From positions 1 through 57,709 of the forward strand of contig NZ_QOIM01000055.1 in NCBI RefSeq assembly GCF_003323735.1: a DNA stretch of 57,709 nucleotides, written 5' to 3'. Positions 17,942 through 27,493 of this stretch are shown here, in pieces; position 1 is the stretch's first letter, and every line of letters begins with the position of its first letter. Position numbers and translations under genes: made by a program. A model generated the notes under the pieces. It ran no database searches. It was not told where the DNA came from and worked only from the letters and a program-made list of their open reading frames with translations. Source of the stretch: Streptomyces reniochalinae (GTDB taxonomy: Bacteria > Actinomycetota > Actinomycetes > Streptomycetales > Streptomycetaceae).

Positions 17942-19129
17942 GTGCAGACTGCTCCCCTCTCCCCGGAGGACCCCGCCGTCATCGGCGGCTTCGAGTTGCA
18001 GGGACGGATCGGGCAAGGTGGCATGGGCCAGGTCTACCTGGGAGAGTCGCTCGGCGGGGAACCCGCGGCGGTGAAGGTGATCAAGCCGAGCGTGGTGGAT
18101 TCGGAGGCGCGGCTGCGGTTCGCGCAAGAGGTCGAGATCCTCAAGACGATCTGGGGTCCCCGTATCGCCGCGTTCCTGGATGCCGACGCCGAGGCGGACG
18201 ACCCCTGGTTGGCCACCGAGTACGTGGAGGGGCCGGACCTGCGCGGCCACGTGCACATGCACGGCACGCTGCCGTCCCTGCTCACGGCCTCGCTCGGGGC
18301 CACCCTCGCCGAGGCGCTGGCCGGTGTGCACCGCCAGGGTCTGGTGCACCGCGATCTCAAGCCCGCGAACATCCTGCTGGGGCCGAACGGGCCGAAGATC
18401 ATCGACTTCGGCCTCGCCGTCTTCGCCGAGTCGAACGCGTCTCTGACGGCGCCGAACACGGTGGTCGGTACCCCCGCGTACATGTCGCCGGAGCAGGCGA
18501 ACGGCGTCAAGCCTCTGACCGGCGCCGTCGATGTGTACGCGCTGGGCGCGGTCCTGCTGTTCGCCGCCACCGGCCACGCCCCTTACCAGGCGGCCACGCC
18601 GATGGCGACGTTCAATCTGGTCGGGGACCCAGCGAAGGCCCCTGATCTGGAGGGCGCCCCCGAAGAGCTGGTGCCGCTGCTCACCGTCATGTTGGCCCAC
18701 GAGGCGCAGGACCGGCCGTCCCTCACCGACGTGGTGCGGCACTGCCGGGCGGTGGTGGAGAGCCAGGGCATGACGATCGCTCAGGCGCGGCGGAGGCTGA
18801 CCACACACACGGTCCAGGCTCCCGCGGCCCACGCACATCCCCCTCACCCGGCCCCGCCGCCGGCAGCGGCAAGGACCGAGCCGGCGCCTGAGCCCGAGGC
18901 TGCGACCGTCCCGGCTCCGTCACCGGAGCGGACACCCACACTGCTGGACCCCTCCCCCGCCGGGCCGGACGGGCAGTCGGACTCCCCCGGCGTGCAGACA
19001 CCGGCCACCCCCGCCCCCGCGTCACGGCCTCGCGATACTCCCTCCTCCGGGCCGTTGCGTCACTCGGCACAGGCCCGCCGGACCGCCCAGCAACTGCGCC
19101 AGGTGTACGCCGCGAGCGCCCCGTTCTGA
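17942..19129 (+). CDS. Soluble Ser/Thr protein kinase at the head of the defence operon
   Basis: The start is the GTG at 17942 (QTAPLSPEDPAVIGGFELQG) with GAGG about 8 nt upstream, giving 395 residues. All Hanks kinase elements are present: glycine loop GRIGQGGMGQVYLG, catalytic Lys in AAVKVIKPS, VHRDLKPANILLG, DFGLAVF, and GTPAYMSPEQ. The last ~120 residues are Pro/Ala/Thr-rich and probably disordered. Unlike PknB-type receptors there is no transmembrane helix or PASTA domain, so it is cytosolic. It precedes the SNF2 helicase by 148 nt on the same strand. Kinases occur in some phage-defence loci (PglW, Stk2); here it may sense infection or license the system. That is inference from position. 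Confidence 0.88.
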   Translation: MQTAPLSPEDPAVIGGFELQGRIGQGGMGQVYLGESLGGEPAAVKVIKPSVVDSEARLRFAQEVEILKTIWGPRIAAFLDADAEADDPWLATEYVEGPDLRGHVHMHGTLPSLLTASLGATLAEALAGVHRQGLVHRDLKPANILLGPNGPKIIDFGLAVFAESNASLTAPNTVVGTPAYMSPEQANGVKPLTGAVDVYALGAVLLFAATGHAPYQAATPMATFNLVGDPAKAPDLEGAPEELVPLLTVMLAHEAQDRPSLTDVVRHCRAVVESQGMTIAQARRRLTTHTVQAPAAHAHPPHPAPPPAAARTEPAPEPEAATVPAPSPERTPTLLDPSPAGPDGQSDSPGVQTPATPAPASRPRDTPSSGPLRHSAQARRTAQQLRQVYAASAPF

Positions 19130-19277
19130 CCCGCCCGCGGCAAGGCCGGGCACGGCAGCGGTAACGAGCGGGTCACTGATCGTCCCTGTTCCCCTTGACC
19201 GGCGTCACCACCCCGACAAGGGTGGTGATACACACATCCAGGACACGAACGTCGAACGTCAACACAGGAGGCAGCGG

Positions 19278-22145
19278 GTGACCCTCGACGGCAGCAGCGC
19301 CCTCGCCGAGAGTTCCGAGGACGCGCAGTACCCGCCGGGTTCGCAGGTCGTCGTACGGGACGAGGTCTGGCTGGTCCGCAACAGCTTCCCCACCAAGCAC
19401 GACGGGACCCGCATCGACGCCGTGGGCATCTCCGACTTCGTCCGGGACCAGGAGGCGGTGTTCTTCACCGCGCTGGACCGGGCCGAGCTGCTGGACCCGC
19501 GCAAGACGACGCTGGTGCAGGATGATTCCCCGAATTTCCGGCGCTCCCGGCTCTTCCTGGAATCCGTCATCCGCAAGACGGCGCTGCCGCAGTCCGAGCG
19601 GGGGCTGGCGCTCACGGACTCGTTCCTGCTGGACGCACTGCCCTACCAGCAGCGTCCGGCGCAGCTCGCGCTCTCCGGCCGCAATCTCCAGCCCCGCATG
19701 CTGATCGCCGATGTCGTGGGACTCGGCAAGACCCTCGAAATCGGTCTCACGCTGGCGGAGTTGATCCGGCGCGGGCGGGGCGAGCGCATCCTCGTCGTCA
19801 CGCCGCAGCATGTGCTGGAGCAGTTCCAGCACGAGCTGTGGACGCGGTTCGCCATCCCTCTCGTACGGCTCGACTCGGTGGGTATCGAGCGCATCCAGCG
19901 GGAGATTCCGGCGGGCCGGAACCCGTTCACCTATTTCAAGCGCGTCATCATCTCGATCGACACCCTCAAGAACACCGACCAGTACAAGCACCACCTGGAA
20001 CACATCCGGTGGGACGCGGTGGTCATCGACGAGTCGCACAACCTCATCAACAAGGGGTCGCTGCGCAACCAGCTCGCCAAGACGCTGGCCCCCAGGACCG
20101 ACGCGCTGCTGTTGGCCTCCGCCACCCCGCACAACGGCGACGCCCGTTCGTTCGCCGAGTTGATCTCGCTCCTCGACCCCGCCGCCATCCGCGACCCCGA
20201 GCGCTACCGGGCCGAGGACATCGAGCATCTGTTCATCCGGCGGACGAAGGTGAGCCCGGAGGTGCGGGACGCGATGCGCGGTCAGTGGGCCGACCGCGGC
20301 CCGTCGCAGGCCATCCACTGTGCGGCGTCCCCGGCAGAGGAGCAGATCTTCGAGGAGCTGACGCAGACGTGGCTGCCGACGGACGGGCGGAAGTCGGTCA
20401 CCGATGTCGCGCTCTTCCCCTACACGCTGCTGAAGTCCTTCCTCTCCTCCCACAAGGCGCTCAAGGCGACGGTCGCCACCCGCACCAAGACGCTGGAGAA
20501 GAGGATCACGCCCGAGGCCGACCGGGCCGAACTGGAAGCCCTGGAGCGGTTGAGCGCTCTGGCCGCGAAGGTGACGGAGAAGGACTCCGCGAAGTTCCGC
20601 GCGCTCGTCGAGCAGCTCAAGGAAATCGGCGTAGGGCCGGGCTCCGACACCCGGGTAGTGGTCTTCTCCGAGCGCGTGCAGACCCTCGAATGGCTCCGCG
20701 ACGCGGTCCCGGCCGCCCTCGGGTTCAAGGGGCAGGCGGCGCAGCGGGCCGCCGCACGGATCATGCACGGTGGCCTCTCCGACGAGCAGCAGATGCAGTG
20801 CGTCGAGGACTTCGGCCTGGCCGACACCCCGGTCCGCATCCTGTTCACCGGCGACCTGGCCTCCGAGGGCGTCAACCTGCACCGTCAGTGCCACCAGCTC
20901 ATCCACTACGATGTGCCCTGGTCGCTGATCCGGATCGAGCAGCGCAACGGCCGTATCGACCGCTACGGGCAGGAGAGATCGCCGCAGTTCCGCGCCCTGA
21001 TCCTGACCAGCACGGTGGACGGCGCCAAGGACGACACCCTCGTCGCCGAGCGGCTGCTGGAGCGGGAGGACGAAGCGCACCGCGCGCTGGGCACGGCGGA
21101 GGCGGTCAGCGGGCTGTACCGGGCCGAGGCCGAGGAGAAGTCCCTCGTCCAGGACCTGCTGCGGGGCCGCACCGTGGACGAGTCGCTCGACGCGCCGCAT
21201 TCCGGTGGCACGAGCGGCACGGACGACGGGCTGGACGACTTCCTGGGGGACTTCTTCGGCACGGTCGGTGAGGAGCCTGCCGACGACAGCGGCCAGCACA
21301 CGGCCCCTCCCACGGCCGAGGTCCCGCGGCTGTTCGCCTCCACTCGGCAGTACATCGACGAAGCCCTCAACGAGGTCTTTCCCGACGCGCGCGACCGGCT
21401 CGACCTGTCGATGGACGAGAAGTCCGGGCTGATCTCCTTCGTGCCCCCGCGCGACCTCATCCGGCGTCTCAAGGCGCTGCCTCCGGACTATGTGCGCGAG
21501 CAGCAACTCCACAAGCGGCTGCTCGTCACCCTCAACCGGCGGCTGGCCGAACACTCGCTGCGGCTCGCACGCCAGTCCTCCACCTCCAACTGGCCGGAGA
21601 TCTCCCTCCTCACGGACCTGCATCCGATGGTGGAGTGGCTGACGGACAAGGTGCTCGTCCGCATCGACCGGCAGACCGCACCCATCATCACGGCACAGGT
21701 ACGGCCTGCCCGCTATCTGGTCCAGGGGATCTACTCCAACGCGCAGGGCAAGCCCACGGTCGTCCAGTGGATGGCGGTGACCGCCGACGGCTCGGTGGAC
21801 GCCGACATGGTGAAGGTGCTCCACGAGGCCGGAGTCGGCCCTGAGATGGCCAACCCGCTCAGCCCGCACAACGCCGCCCGCCTCGCCGAGCCGCTACCCG
21901 ACGTGCTGAAAGCCGCCGAGGCGTATCTGGAGCAGCACCGCGCGGAGTGGGACGAGCCGCTGCGCGAGCCCATCGAGCGGTACAAGGCGCGGCTGGGCGC
22001 GTGGGAGCAGCCCACCCTGGCCGGTGAACGCACCAAGCGGGAGCTGGCAGACCTGGCCGACTCGCTGCTGACGACCGGCCGTCCGATGCTGCGACTCCTC
22101 GCCGTCCTCGCGCCCGACCCCACCGCCGCCCCGTCCGCCGACTGA
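19278..22145 (+). CDS. SNF2-family helicase, DrmD-like
   Basis: The GTG start at 19278 has AGGAGG just upstream; the product is 955 residues. Superfamily 2 motifs appear in order: Walker A in IADVVGLGKTLEIGLTLAEL (about 145), DESH box in AVVIDESHNLINKG (about 250), motif III in LLLASATPHNGDARSF, then the C-terminal lobe with RILFTGDLASEGVNLHRQCH and the QRNGRIDRYGQ arginine finger (about 530-570). A C-terminal extension of ~350 residues has no recognised motif. Length and architecture match the SNF2-like helicase DrmD of class 1 DISARM and the helicase of helicase-methylase-ATPase systems. The methylase gene follows after 25 nt. Role (inference): ATP-driven translocation along or remodelling of invading DNA. 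Confidence 0.85.
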   Translation: MTLDGSSALAESSEDAQYPPGSQVVVRDEVWLVRNSFPTKHDGTRIDAVGISDFVRDQEAVFFTALDRAELLDPRKTTLVQDDSPNFRRSRLFLESVIRKTALPQSERGLALTDSFLLDALPYQQRPAQLALSGRNLQPRMLIADVVGLGKTLEIGLTLAELIRRGRGERILVVTPQHVLEQFQHELWTRFAIPLVRLDSVGIERIQREIPAGRNPFTYFKRVIISIDTLKNTDQYKHHLEHIRWDAVVIDESHNLINKGSLRNQLAKTLAPRTDALLLASATPHNGDARSFAELISLLDPAAIRDPERYRAEDIEHLFIRRTKVSPEVRDAMRGQWADRGPSQAIHCAASPAEEQIFEELTQTWLPTDGRKSVTDVALFPYTLLKSFLSSHKALKATVATRTKTLEKRITPEADRAELEALERLSALAAKVTEKDSAKFRALVEQLKEIGVGPGSDTRVVVFSERVQTLEWLRDAVPAALGFKGQAAQRAAARIMHGGLSDEQQMQCVEDFGLADTPVRILFTGDLASEGVNLHRQCHQLIHYDVPWSLIRIEQRNGRIDRYGQERSPQFRALILTSTVDGAKDDTLVAERLLEREDEAHRALGTAEAVSGLYRAEAEEKSLVQDLLRGRTVDESLDAPHSGGTSGTDDGLDDFLGDFFGTVGEEPADDSGQHTAPPTAEVPRLFASTRQYIDEALNEVFPDARDRLDLSMDEKSGLISFVPPRDLIRRLKALPPDYVREQQLHKRLLVTLNRRLAEHSLRLARQSSTSNWPEISLLTDLHPMVEWLTDKVLVRIDRQTAPIITAQVRPARYLVQGIYSNAQGKPTVVQWMAVTADGSVDADMVKVLHEAGVGPEMANPLSPHNAARLAEPLPDVLKAAEAYLEQHRAEWDEPLREPIERYKARLGAWEQPTLAGERTKRELADLADSLLTTGRPMLRLLAVLAPDPTAAPSAD

Positions 22146-22170
22146 GACCGAGAGCTGGAAGAGCCAGGCC

Positions 22171-25100
22171 ATGACGTTCGACTCGCTGGTCAACCGCGGT
22201 GACTACTTCTCCCCGCACTACCTGTCCGAGGTGCTGCCGAAGGATCTGAAGTCCGGGCTACTCAGCACCTGGAAGAAGCGTGAGGAGGAGGCGAAGCGGG
22301 CCCGTGAGGCAGCCACCGCCGAGGGCGCGGCCGACAGCGCCGCCCCCTCTCGCGCACCCGACGCCCTGCCCGTCACCCCCCGCGCCGGACTGCGCGAGCT
22401 GCGCCGCCCCTACTTCCGGGCCCGCTCGTTCTTCGCCGCCCGGCAGGGCCAGGACGACAGCGGCAGCGTCGCGGCGGGCGGCGACGATACGGACACCTAC
22501 GCCTCCCCCGAGTGGCGCGAGCGCATCCACGCCCTCAACGCGGACGTGCTGCGCGCGCTGGGCTTCGACGCGAAACCCGACACGCTGACGGTGCAGCGCG
22601 CCGACGCGGCCCACGAGGTCACGGTCGCGCACCGCGAGAAGGACCTGGTCGCGCTGGACTGCGGCTGGGCCGCCGAGCCCGACGACGCCCTGGACGGGGA
22701 CGGCCCCGGCCGTCTGCTGGACCCGGTGGTACTCGACGGTCAGCGTACGGTCGCCACCGGCGCCAAGCTCGCCTCCTTCCTGTTCGCGTCCGAGGAGCCG
22801 CCCCGCTACGTGCTGCTGCTCACCGGCGGGGTCGTCGTCCTGGCCGACCGCGCCGCGTGGGGCGAAGGCCGCTACCTCGCCGTCTCGCTGGACGCGGCGC
22901 TGGAGCGCAACGACACCAAGACCGGCGGCGAACTCGACACCATCGCAGCCCTCTTCGGCGCCGACTCGCTGCGCACACCGGAGGAAGGCGGCGAGGTTCC
23001 GCTCGCCGAGCTCGTCGGCAACTCCGCCAAGCACGCCGTGGGCGTCTCCTCCGAACTGCGCGACGGCCTGCGGCAGAGCGTCGAACTGATCGCCAACGAG
23101 GTACTGGCCCGGATCACCGAGCAGGGCGTACGGCCCGAACAGGTCAAGGATCTCCCGGAACTGGGCCGCCAGCTCACCCGCGAGTCGCTGCGCTACCTCT
23201 ACCGCATCCTCTTCCTCCTGTACGCCGAGGCCCGCCCCGAGCTGGGCATCCTCCCCTCGGACTACCCCGAGTACGAGCAGGGTTACGGGCTGGGCCGACT
23301 GGGTGAGCTGGTCGCCGACCGCGAGCTGGTGGACGAGGAGTCGCGGTGGGGCACATACCTGTACGAGTCCCTTGACCTGCTCTTCCGCAAGGTGCAGGAC
23401 GGCTACCGGCCGCGCCGCACACATGGCGTCCCCGAGACCGGGGACGCCGAGGGCGCCGGATGCGAGACCTCGGAGGACGTGGGGCTGCGCTTCGAACCGC
23501 TGCACTCCAAGCTCTTCGAGGCGGCTTCCATCCGGCTGATCGGCAAGCACGCCGTCCCCGACCCCCGCTACGACGCGGACGCGGGCCGGGGTACCGGAGG
23601 CCCGGAAGAGGCGCGCTACCTCGATACGCGCCTGCGCAACGCGACGCTGTACCAGGTCCTGCGCAACCTCATGCTCACCGAAGGCAAGAAGGGGCGGCGC
23701 GGCGGCTTCATCTCCTACGCCCAGCTCGGCATCAACCAGCTCGGCGCCGTGTACGAGGGCCTGATGTCGTACTCGGGCTTCGTCGCGAACGAAGAGCTGT
23801 ACGAGGTCGCCAAGAACGGCGACGCCAAGGACGGCTCCTGGCTGGTGCCCGCATCCAAGGCCGACGAGTACCCGGACGAGGTCTTCGTGCGCGGCTATGA
23901 CCGGGACACCGGCGAGAAGCCCCGGGTCCGGCACGCCCCCGGCTCCTTCGTCTACCGCCTCTCCGGACGCGACCGGCAGACCTCAGCGTCGTACTACACG
24001 CCCGAGTCCCTGACGAAGGTCACGGTGCAGCTCGCTCTGCAGCACCGGCTCGACCAGGACGGCGAGACGACCCCGGCGCGCGAGCTGCTGGAGTGGCAGA
24101 TCTGCGAGCCCGCCCTGGGCTCTGGAGCGTTCCTCAACGAGGCCATCAACCAAGTGGCGGCCGAGTATCTGCGCAGGCGCCAGAAGGAGCTGCGCACCAC
24201 GATCGACACGGAGCAGTACCAGATCGAGCTGCAGAAGGTGAAGGCGTACATCGCCCTGCACAACTGCTACGGCGTCGACCTGAACTCCACGGCGGTCGAG
24301 CTCGCCGAGGTCTCCCTCTGGCTCAACACCATGCACCCCGGCATGGAAGCCCCCTGGTTCGGCCTCCACCTGCGGCGCGGCAACTCCCTGATCGGCGGCC
24401 GGCGCGAGGTGTACGCACCGGAACGTCTCAAGAAGGGCGGCTGGCTGGGCACCACGCCGGAACGCTTCCCTCTCGCCGACGCGCAGGCCGGCGAAACGCT
24501 GCCGACCGGCGCCGTCCACCACTTCCTGCTTCCTGCGAAGGAGTGGGGCGCCGTCGCCGCCGAGAAGGAGGCCAAGTCCCTCGCCCCGGAGCAGGCGAAA
24601 GCGCTGGCGGCTTGGCGCCGGGCCATCACCAAGTCGCCGAGTGCGAAGCAGACCGCCCGTTTGCAGGGCCTGGCCCGACGGGCCGAGTACCTGTGGGGGC
24701 TGGTGGTGCGCCGCCTGGAGATCTCGGAGCGCGACATCTCGCGCCGGATCGATGTGTGGGGCGCGGAGGACGGCTGGCTGCGCCGCCCGCAGGAGGCCGT
24801 CCAGCGGGACGAGGTGGTGGCTGACCTGGAGGCGGTCGACACCCCGTACTGGCGACTGAAGACCCTGATGGATGCGTGGTGTGCGCTGTGGTTCTGGCCG
24901 GTGCAGGAGGCCGGGCTGCTGAACGGGAAGGACGAGCGGTACTCGCGCGGGGCGGCGGGCGGCGATGCCGCCGAGCAGTCGGCGGCTGTGCTGGTGAGCG
25001 GCGGCCGGGAGGCTGTTGCCGACTCCGGCGCGGACTCGGACGAGGCTGATGGTGAGGTCGGCCAAGCTGGCGAAGATGCTGCGGACCCGGACGGCGTCCT

Positions 25101-27438
25101 CATGATGTGGGAGGAGGACGCCCTCCCCGGCCTCGACCTGGGCGCCGAGCCACAGCAGATGGCACTGACACGCGAATCCCTCGAACGGAAGCGGACAGGC
25201 CGCCGCAAGGAGGCCATCCGCGAACGCCGCACGGTGACGTCGTTGGCGAACCTGGACTCCTGGCTGGACTTCGCCGAGTCCCTGCTGGGCACGCAGGACG
25301 TGCCGGAGGATTCGCTGGTCTCCGAGTTCGAGACGCTGGAAGAACTGACGCCCTACGAGGACCAGTTGCCCGACCTGATGGGCATGGACCCCGCACACTG
25401 GCTGGAGGCCCGGTACCCGTGGATGTCGGTCGTCGGGGATGTCGCCGACCACCAGGGCTTCTTCCACTGGGAGCTGGAGTACGGCCAGGTCTTCGCCCGG
25501 GGCGGGTACGACTTGCAGGTGGGGAACCCGCCTTGGGTGCGGCCTCGATGGCAAGAGGACCTCGTTCTGGCAGAATCGGACCCGTGGTTCAAGTTGTCAA
25601 ATAAGCCCGGCGTGACGGAATGGCGCCTCAGAAAGAATCAACTCTTCGAAGAAACCGACACCCATCGGACATCCTTTCTCGAGGAGATCGCAAAAAGCAC
25701 GGGCGCCATTTCGTTCCTTGGCAATAGCGCGTCCTACCCCCTACTCGCGGGAACTCAGCCTGATCTGTATCGAGCATTCATGTGTCGTGCCTGGCACCAT
25801 TCCAATCCCCCAGGAATCACTGGCCTAATTCACCCTGACACCCATTTCACTGGACCAAGGGAAGGAGTCTTGCGAAAATCAGCTTACGGACATTTGCGCT
25901 TCCATGTTCATTATGCGAATTCCCTGAACATCTTCCCTGAAATCCTCCCCACCATTGAATTTGGTACTCATATCTACGGGGCACACAAACGTGCCGTTGA
26001 CTTCATTCACATGAGCTGGGTCCTTTCCCCCTCCGTGGTGATAGCATCACTCACGGACGAAGGGACCACTTCGCCACCAGCTATCAAGAGAGGCGGCTCG
26101 TGGGATGTGCGCCCACATAAAGCGCGCCTTATCACCGTGAACTTTGAGCTTCTCTCCGAATGGAACCATCTCACCGGAACGGTCAACACCCCGGCTGACC
26201 AGGCGGCACTGCTGTACCCGGTTTCACATCACGAGCAGGGAACAATCTCCGCGTTCGCGAAATTCCATTCACGACTTGCCCATTTCAATCCTATGATCAG
26301 CTCCGGGTATCACGAAAAGGGGGCAAAGGAAAAAGGCTATATTAGATGGCGAACGAGTGACGTGGAAAAACTCCGAGAAGTGGTTCTACAGGCTCCTCAC
26401 ATCAATGTCGCAACCCCAATAAATAAGCAACCCGACATCCCGTGTCGAAGCCACCTTGACTACACCCCCTTCGATCTAACCAAACTCCCAACGGACGCTA
26501 TTCCGCGCACCAATTACGTTCGAGCTTGCAGCGAGCAAGATTTTCAGGACGCTCAAGACACTTGGCACGGAAAGGCGTATACCGAATATCCTCGCCTGAC
26601 ATGGCGTCGCCTCATCGCCTTCAATGGCGAGCGAAGTCTGTACGCAGCACTTGTTCCGCCAGGGCCCGCTCACGTGCACACGATGCACTCCATGATGCTG
26701 GATGATCTCCGACTGACTGTACTGAATGCCGGTTTTTGGGCTTCTCTGCCCCTGGACTATCTCCTCCGCATTACCGGGCGCTCCGACCTGCAAGTCACTG
26801 AGGCAAGGAAAATGCCCGCCCCTACTCTTGAGCATCCCCTGGCGTCCCCCTTGTTGCTTCGCACCCTGCGTCTCAATTGCCTGACCAACGATTACTCGTC
26901 CATCTGGGCCACGCTCTTCGATTCCACTTGGAGCGGGTATGAGAGCTGGGCCTACAAGGGGTGGACGAAATTGCCACCCATCACGGCAAAGCTGACTCCG
27001 CGTTGGGATAGAAGCACACCTCTGCGCACGGAGTACGAACGTCGAGCTGCACTTGTCGAAATTGATGCCCTCGTGGCTGTCTGGCTCGGGGTTAGCGCTG
27101 ATGATATGCAAGCAACCTACGTAGCACGTTATCCGACACTCACGAACTTCGAGGCGGAGATGTACTTCGACGCCAACGGGCGCAAGATCGCGCGCAATCA
27201 CAACACCTACGGCTTCGGGCAAACCAAGGAAACGTACCCGGCGCTGCTCGCTCACCTCGAAGCTCCGGCCACCACGCCGCCGCCTGAGGGATATGAGGCG
27301 CCGTTCTACAAGGCGGATCGGGAGGCCGAGATGCGGGGGGCGCATGCGCACTTCCAGGCGCGGCTGGATGCGGAGATCGCTGCCGGCCGTTGGTCGCCGC
27401 CAGAGCCAGCGGACGCGGCGGACGCCGCGTCCGCGTAA
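22171..27438 (+). CDS. Giant adenine-specific DNA methylase (DrmMI/PglX/Eco57I-like) with AT-rich recognition region
   Basis: The product is 1755 residues. The N-terminal ~600 residues contain restriction-enzyme-like and helical segments. The SAM-binding motif I is EPALGSGAFLNEAINQVA at about 645. The catalytic motif IV is VGNPPWVRPRWQED at about 1118, the NPPW form typical of N6-adenine methylases. An acidic insert (GADSDEADGEVGQAGEDAAD) lies before motif IV. From about 25,580 to 27,120 nt (residues ~1137-1650) base composition falls sharply. This part follows motif IV, where PglX-type enzymes place target recognition, so the specificity domain may have been exchanged. GC returns to normal in the last 100 residues. 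It lies 25 nt after the helicase and about 55 nt before the ATPase. Role: epigenetic self-marking, possibly also restriction. Confidence 0.88.
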   Translation: MTFDSLVNRGDYFSPHYLSEVLPKDLKSGLLSTWKKREEEAKRAREAATAEGAADSAAPSRAPDALPVTPRAGLRELRRPYFRARSFFAARQGQDDSGSVAAGGDDTDTYASPEWRERIHALNADVLRALGFDAKPDTLTVQRADAAHEVTVAHREKDLVALDCGWAAEPDDALDGDGPGRLLDPVVLDGQRTVATGAKLASFLFASEEPPRYVLLLTGGVVVLADRAAWGEGRYLAVSLDAALERNDTKTGGELDTIAALFGADSLRTPEEGGEVPLAELVGNSAKHAVGVSSELRDGLRQSVELIANEVLARITEQGVRPEQVKDLPELGRQLTRESLRYLYRILFLLYAEARPELGILPSDYPEYEQGYGLGRLGELVADRELVDEESRWGTYLYESLDLLFRKVQDGYRPRRTHGVPETGDAEGAGCETSEDVGLRFEPLHSKLFEAASIRLIGKHAVPDPRYDADAGRGTGGPEEARYLDTRLRNATLYQVLRNLMLTEGKKGRRGGFISYAQLGINQLGAVYEGLMSYSGFVANEELYEVAKNGDAKDGSWLVPASKADEYPDEVFVRGYDRDTGEKPRVRHAPGSFVYRLSGRDRQTSASYYTPESLTKVTVQLALQHRLDQDGETTPARELLEWQICEPALGSGAFLNEAINQVAAEYLRRRQKELRTTIDTEQYQIELQKVKAYIALHNCYGVDLNSTAVELAEVSLWLNTMHPGMEAPWFGLHLRRGNSLIGGRREVYAPERLKKGGWLGTTPERFPLADAQAGETLPTGAVHHFLLPAKEWGAVAAEKEAKSLAPEQAKALAAWRRAITKSPSAKQTARLQGLARRAEYLWGLVVRRLEISERDISRRIDVWGAEDGWLRRPQEAVQRDEVVADLEAVDTPYWRLKTLMDAWCALWFWPVQEAGLLNGKDERYSRGAAGGDAAEQSAAVLVSGGREAVADSGADSDEADGEVGQAGEDAADPDGVLMMWEEDALPGLDLGAEPQQMALTRESLERKRTGRRKEAIRERRTVTSLANLDSWLDFAESLLGTQDVPEDSLVSEFETLEELTPYEDQLPDLMGMDPAHWLEARYPWMSVVGDVADHQGFFHWELEYGQVFARGGYDLQVGNPPWVRPRWQEDLVLAESDPWFKLSNKPGVTEWRLRKNQLFEETDTHRTSFLEEIAKSTGAISFLGNSASYPLLAGTQPDLYRAFMCRAWHHSNPPGITGLIHPDTHFTGPREGVLRKSAYGHLRFHVHYANSLNIFPEILPTIEFGTHIYGAHKRAVDFIHMSWVLSPSVVIASLTDEGTTSPPAIKRGGSWDVRPHKARLITVNFELLSEWNHLTGTVNTPADQAALLYPVSHHEQGTISAFAKFHSRLAHFNPMISSGYHEKGAKEKGYIRWRTSDVEKLREVVLQAPHINVATPINKQPDIPCRSHLDYTPFDLTKLPTDAIPRTNYVRACSEQDFQDAQDTWHGKAYTEYPRLTWRRLIAFNGERSLYAALVPPGPAHVHTMHSMMLDDLRLTVLNAGFWASLPLDYLLRITGRSDLQVTEARKMPAPTLEHPLASPLLLRTLRLNCLTNDYSSIWATLFDSTWSGYESWAYKGWTKLPPITAKLTPRWDRSTPLRTEYERRAALVEIDALVAVWLGVSADDMQATYVARYPTLTNFEAEMYFDANGRKIARNHNTYGFGQTKETYPALLAHLEAPATTPPPEGYEAPFYKADREAEMRGAHAHFQARLDAEIAAGRWSPPEPADAADAASA

Positions 27439-27493
27439 CGCACCACCGCACGTCACTGTCCACTGTCCACCGCCTCATCGATTGGCCAGCCCA

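Noticed and set aside
19173..21869. An 898-codon minus-strand frame opposite the SNF2 helicase
   Set aside because: Antisense shadow; the plus strand carries the full helicase motif set.
17942..27438. Pgl/BREX system (kinase plus PglX-like methylase)
   Set aside because: There is no PglZ alkaline-phosphatase-like gene and no PglY/BrxC ATPase. The kinase lacks PglW features beyond the catalytic domain.
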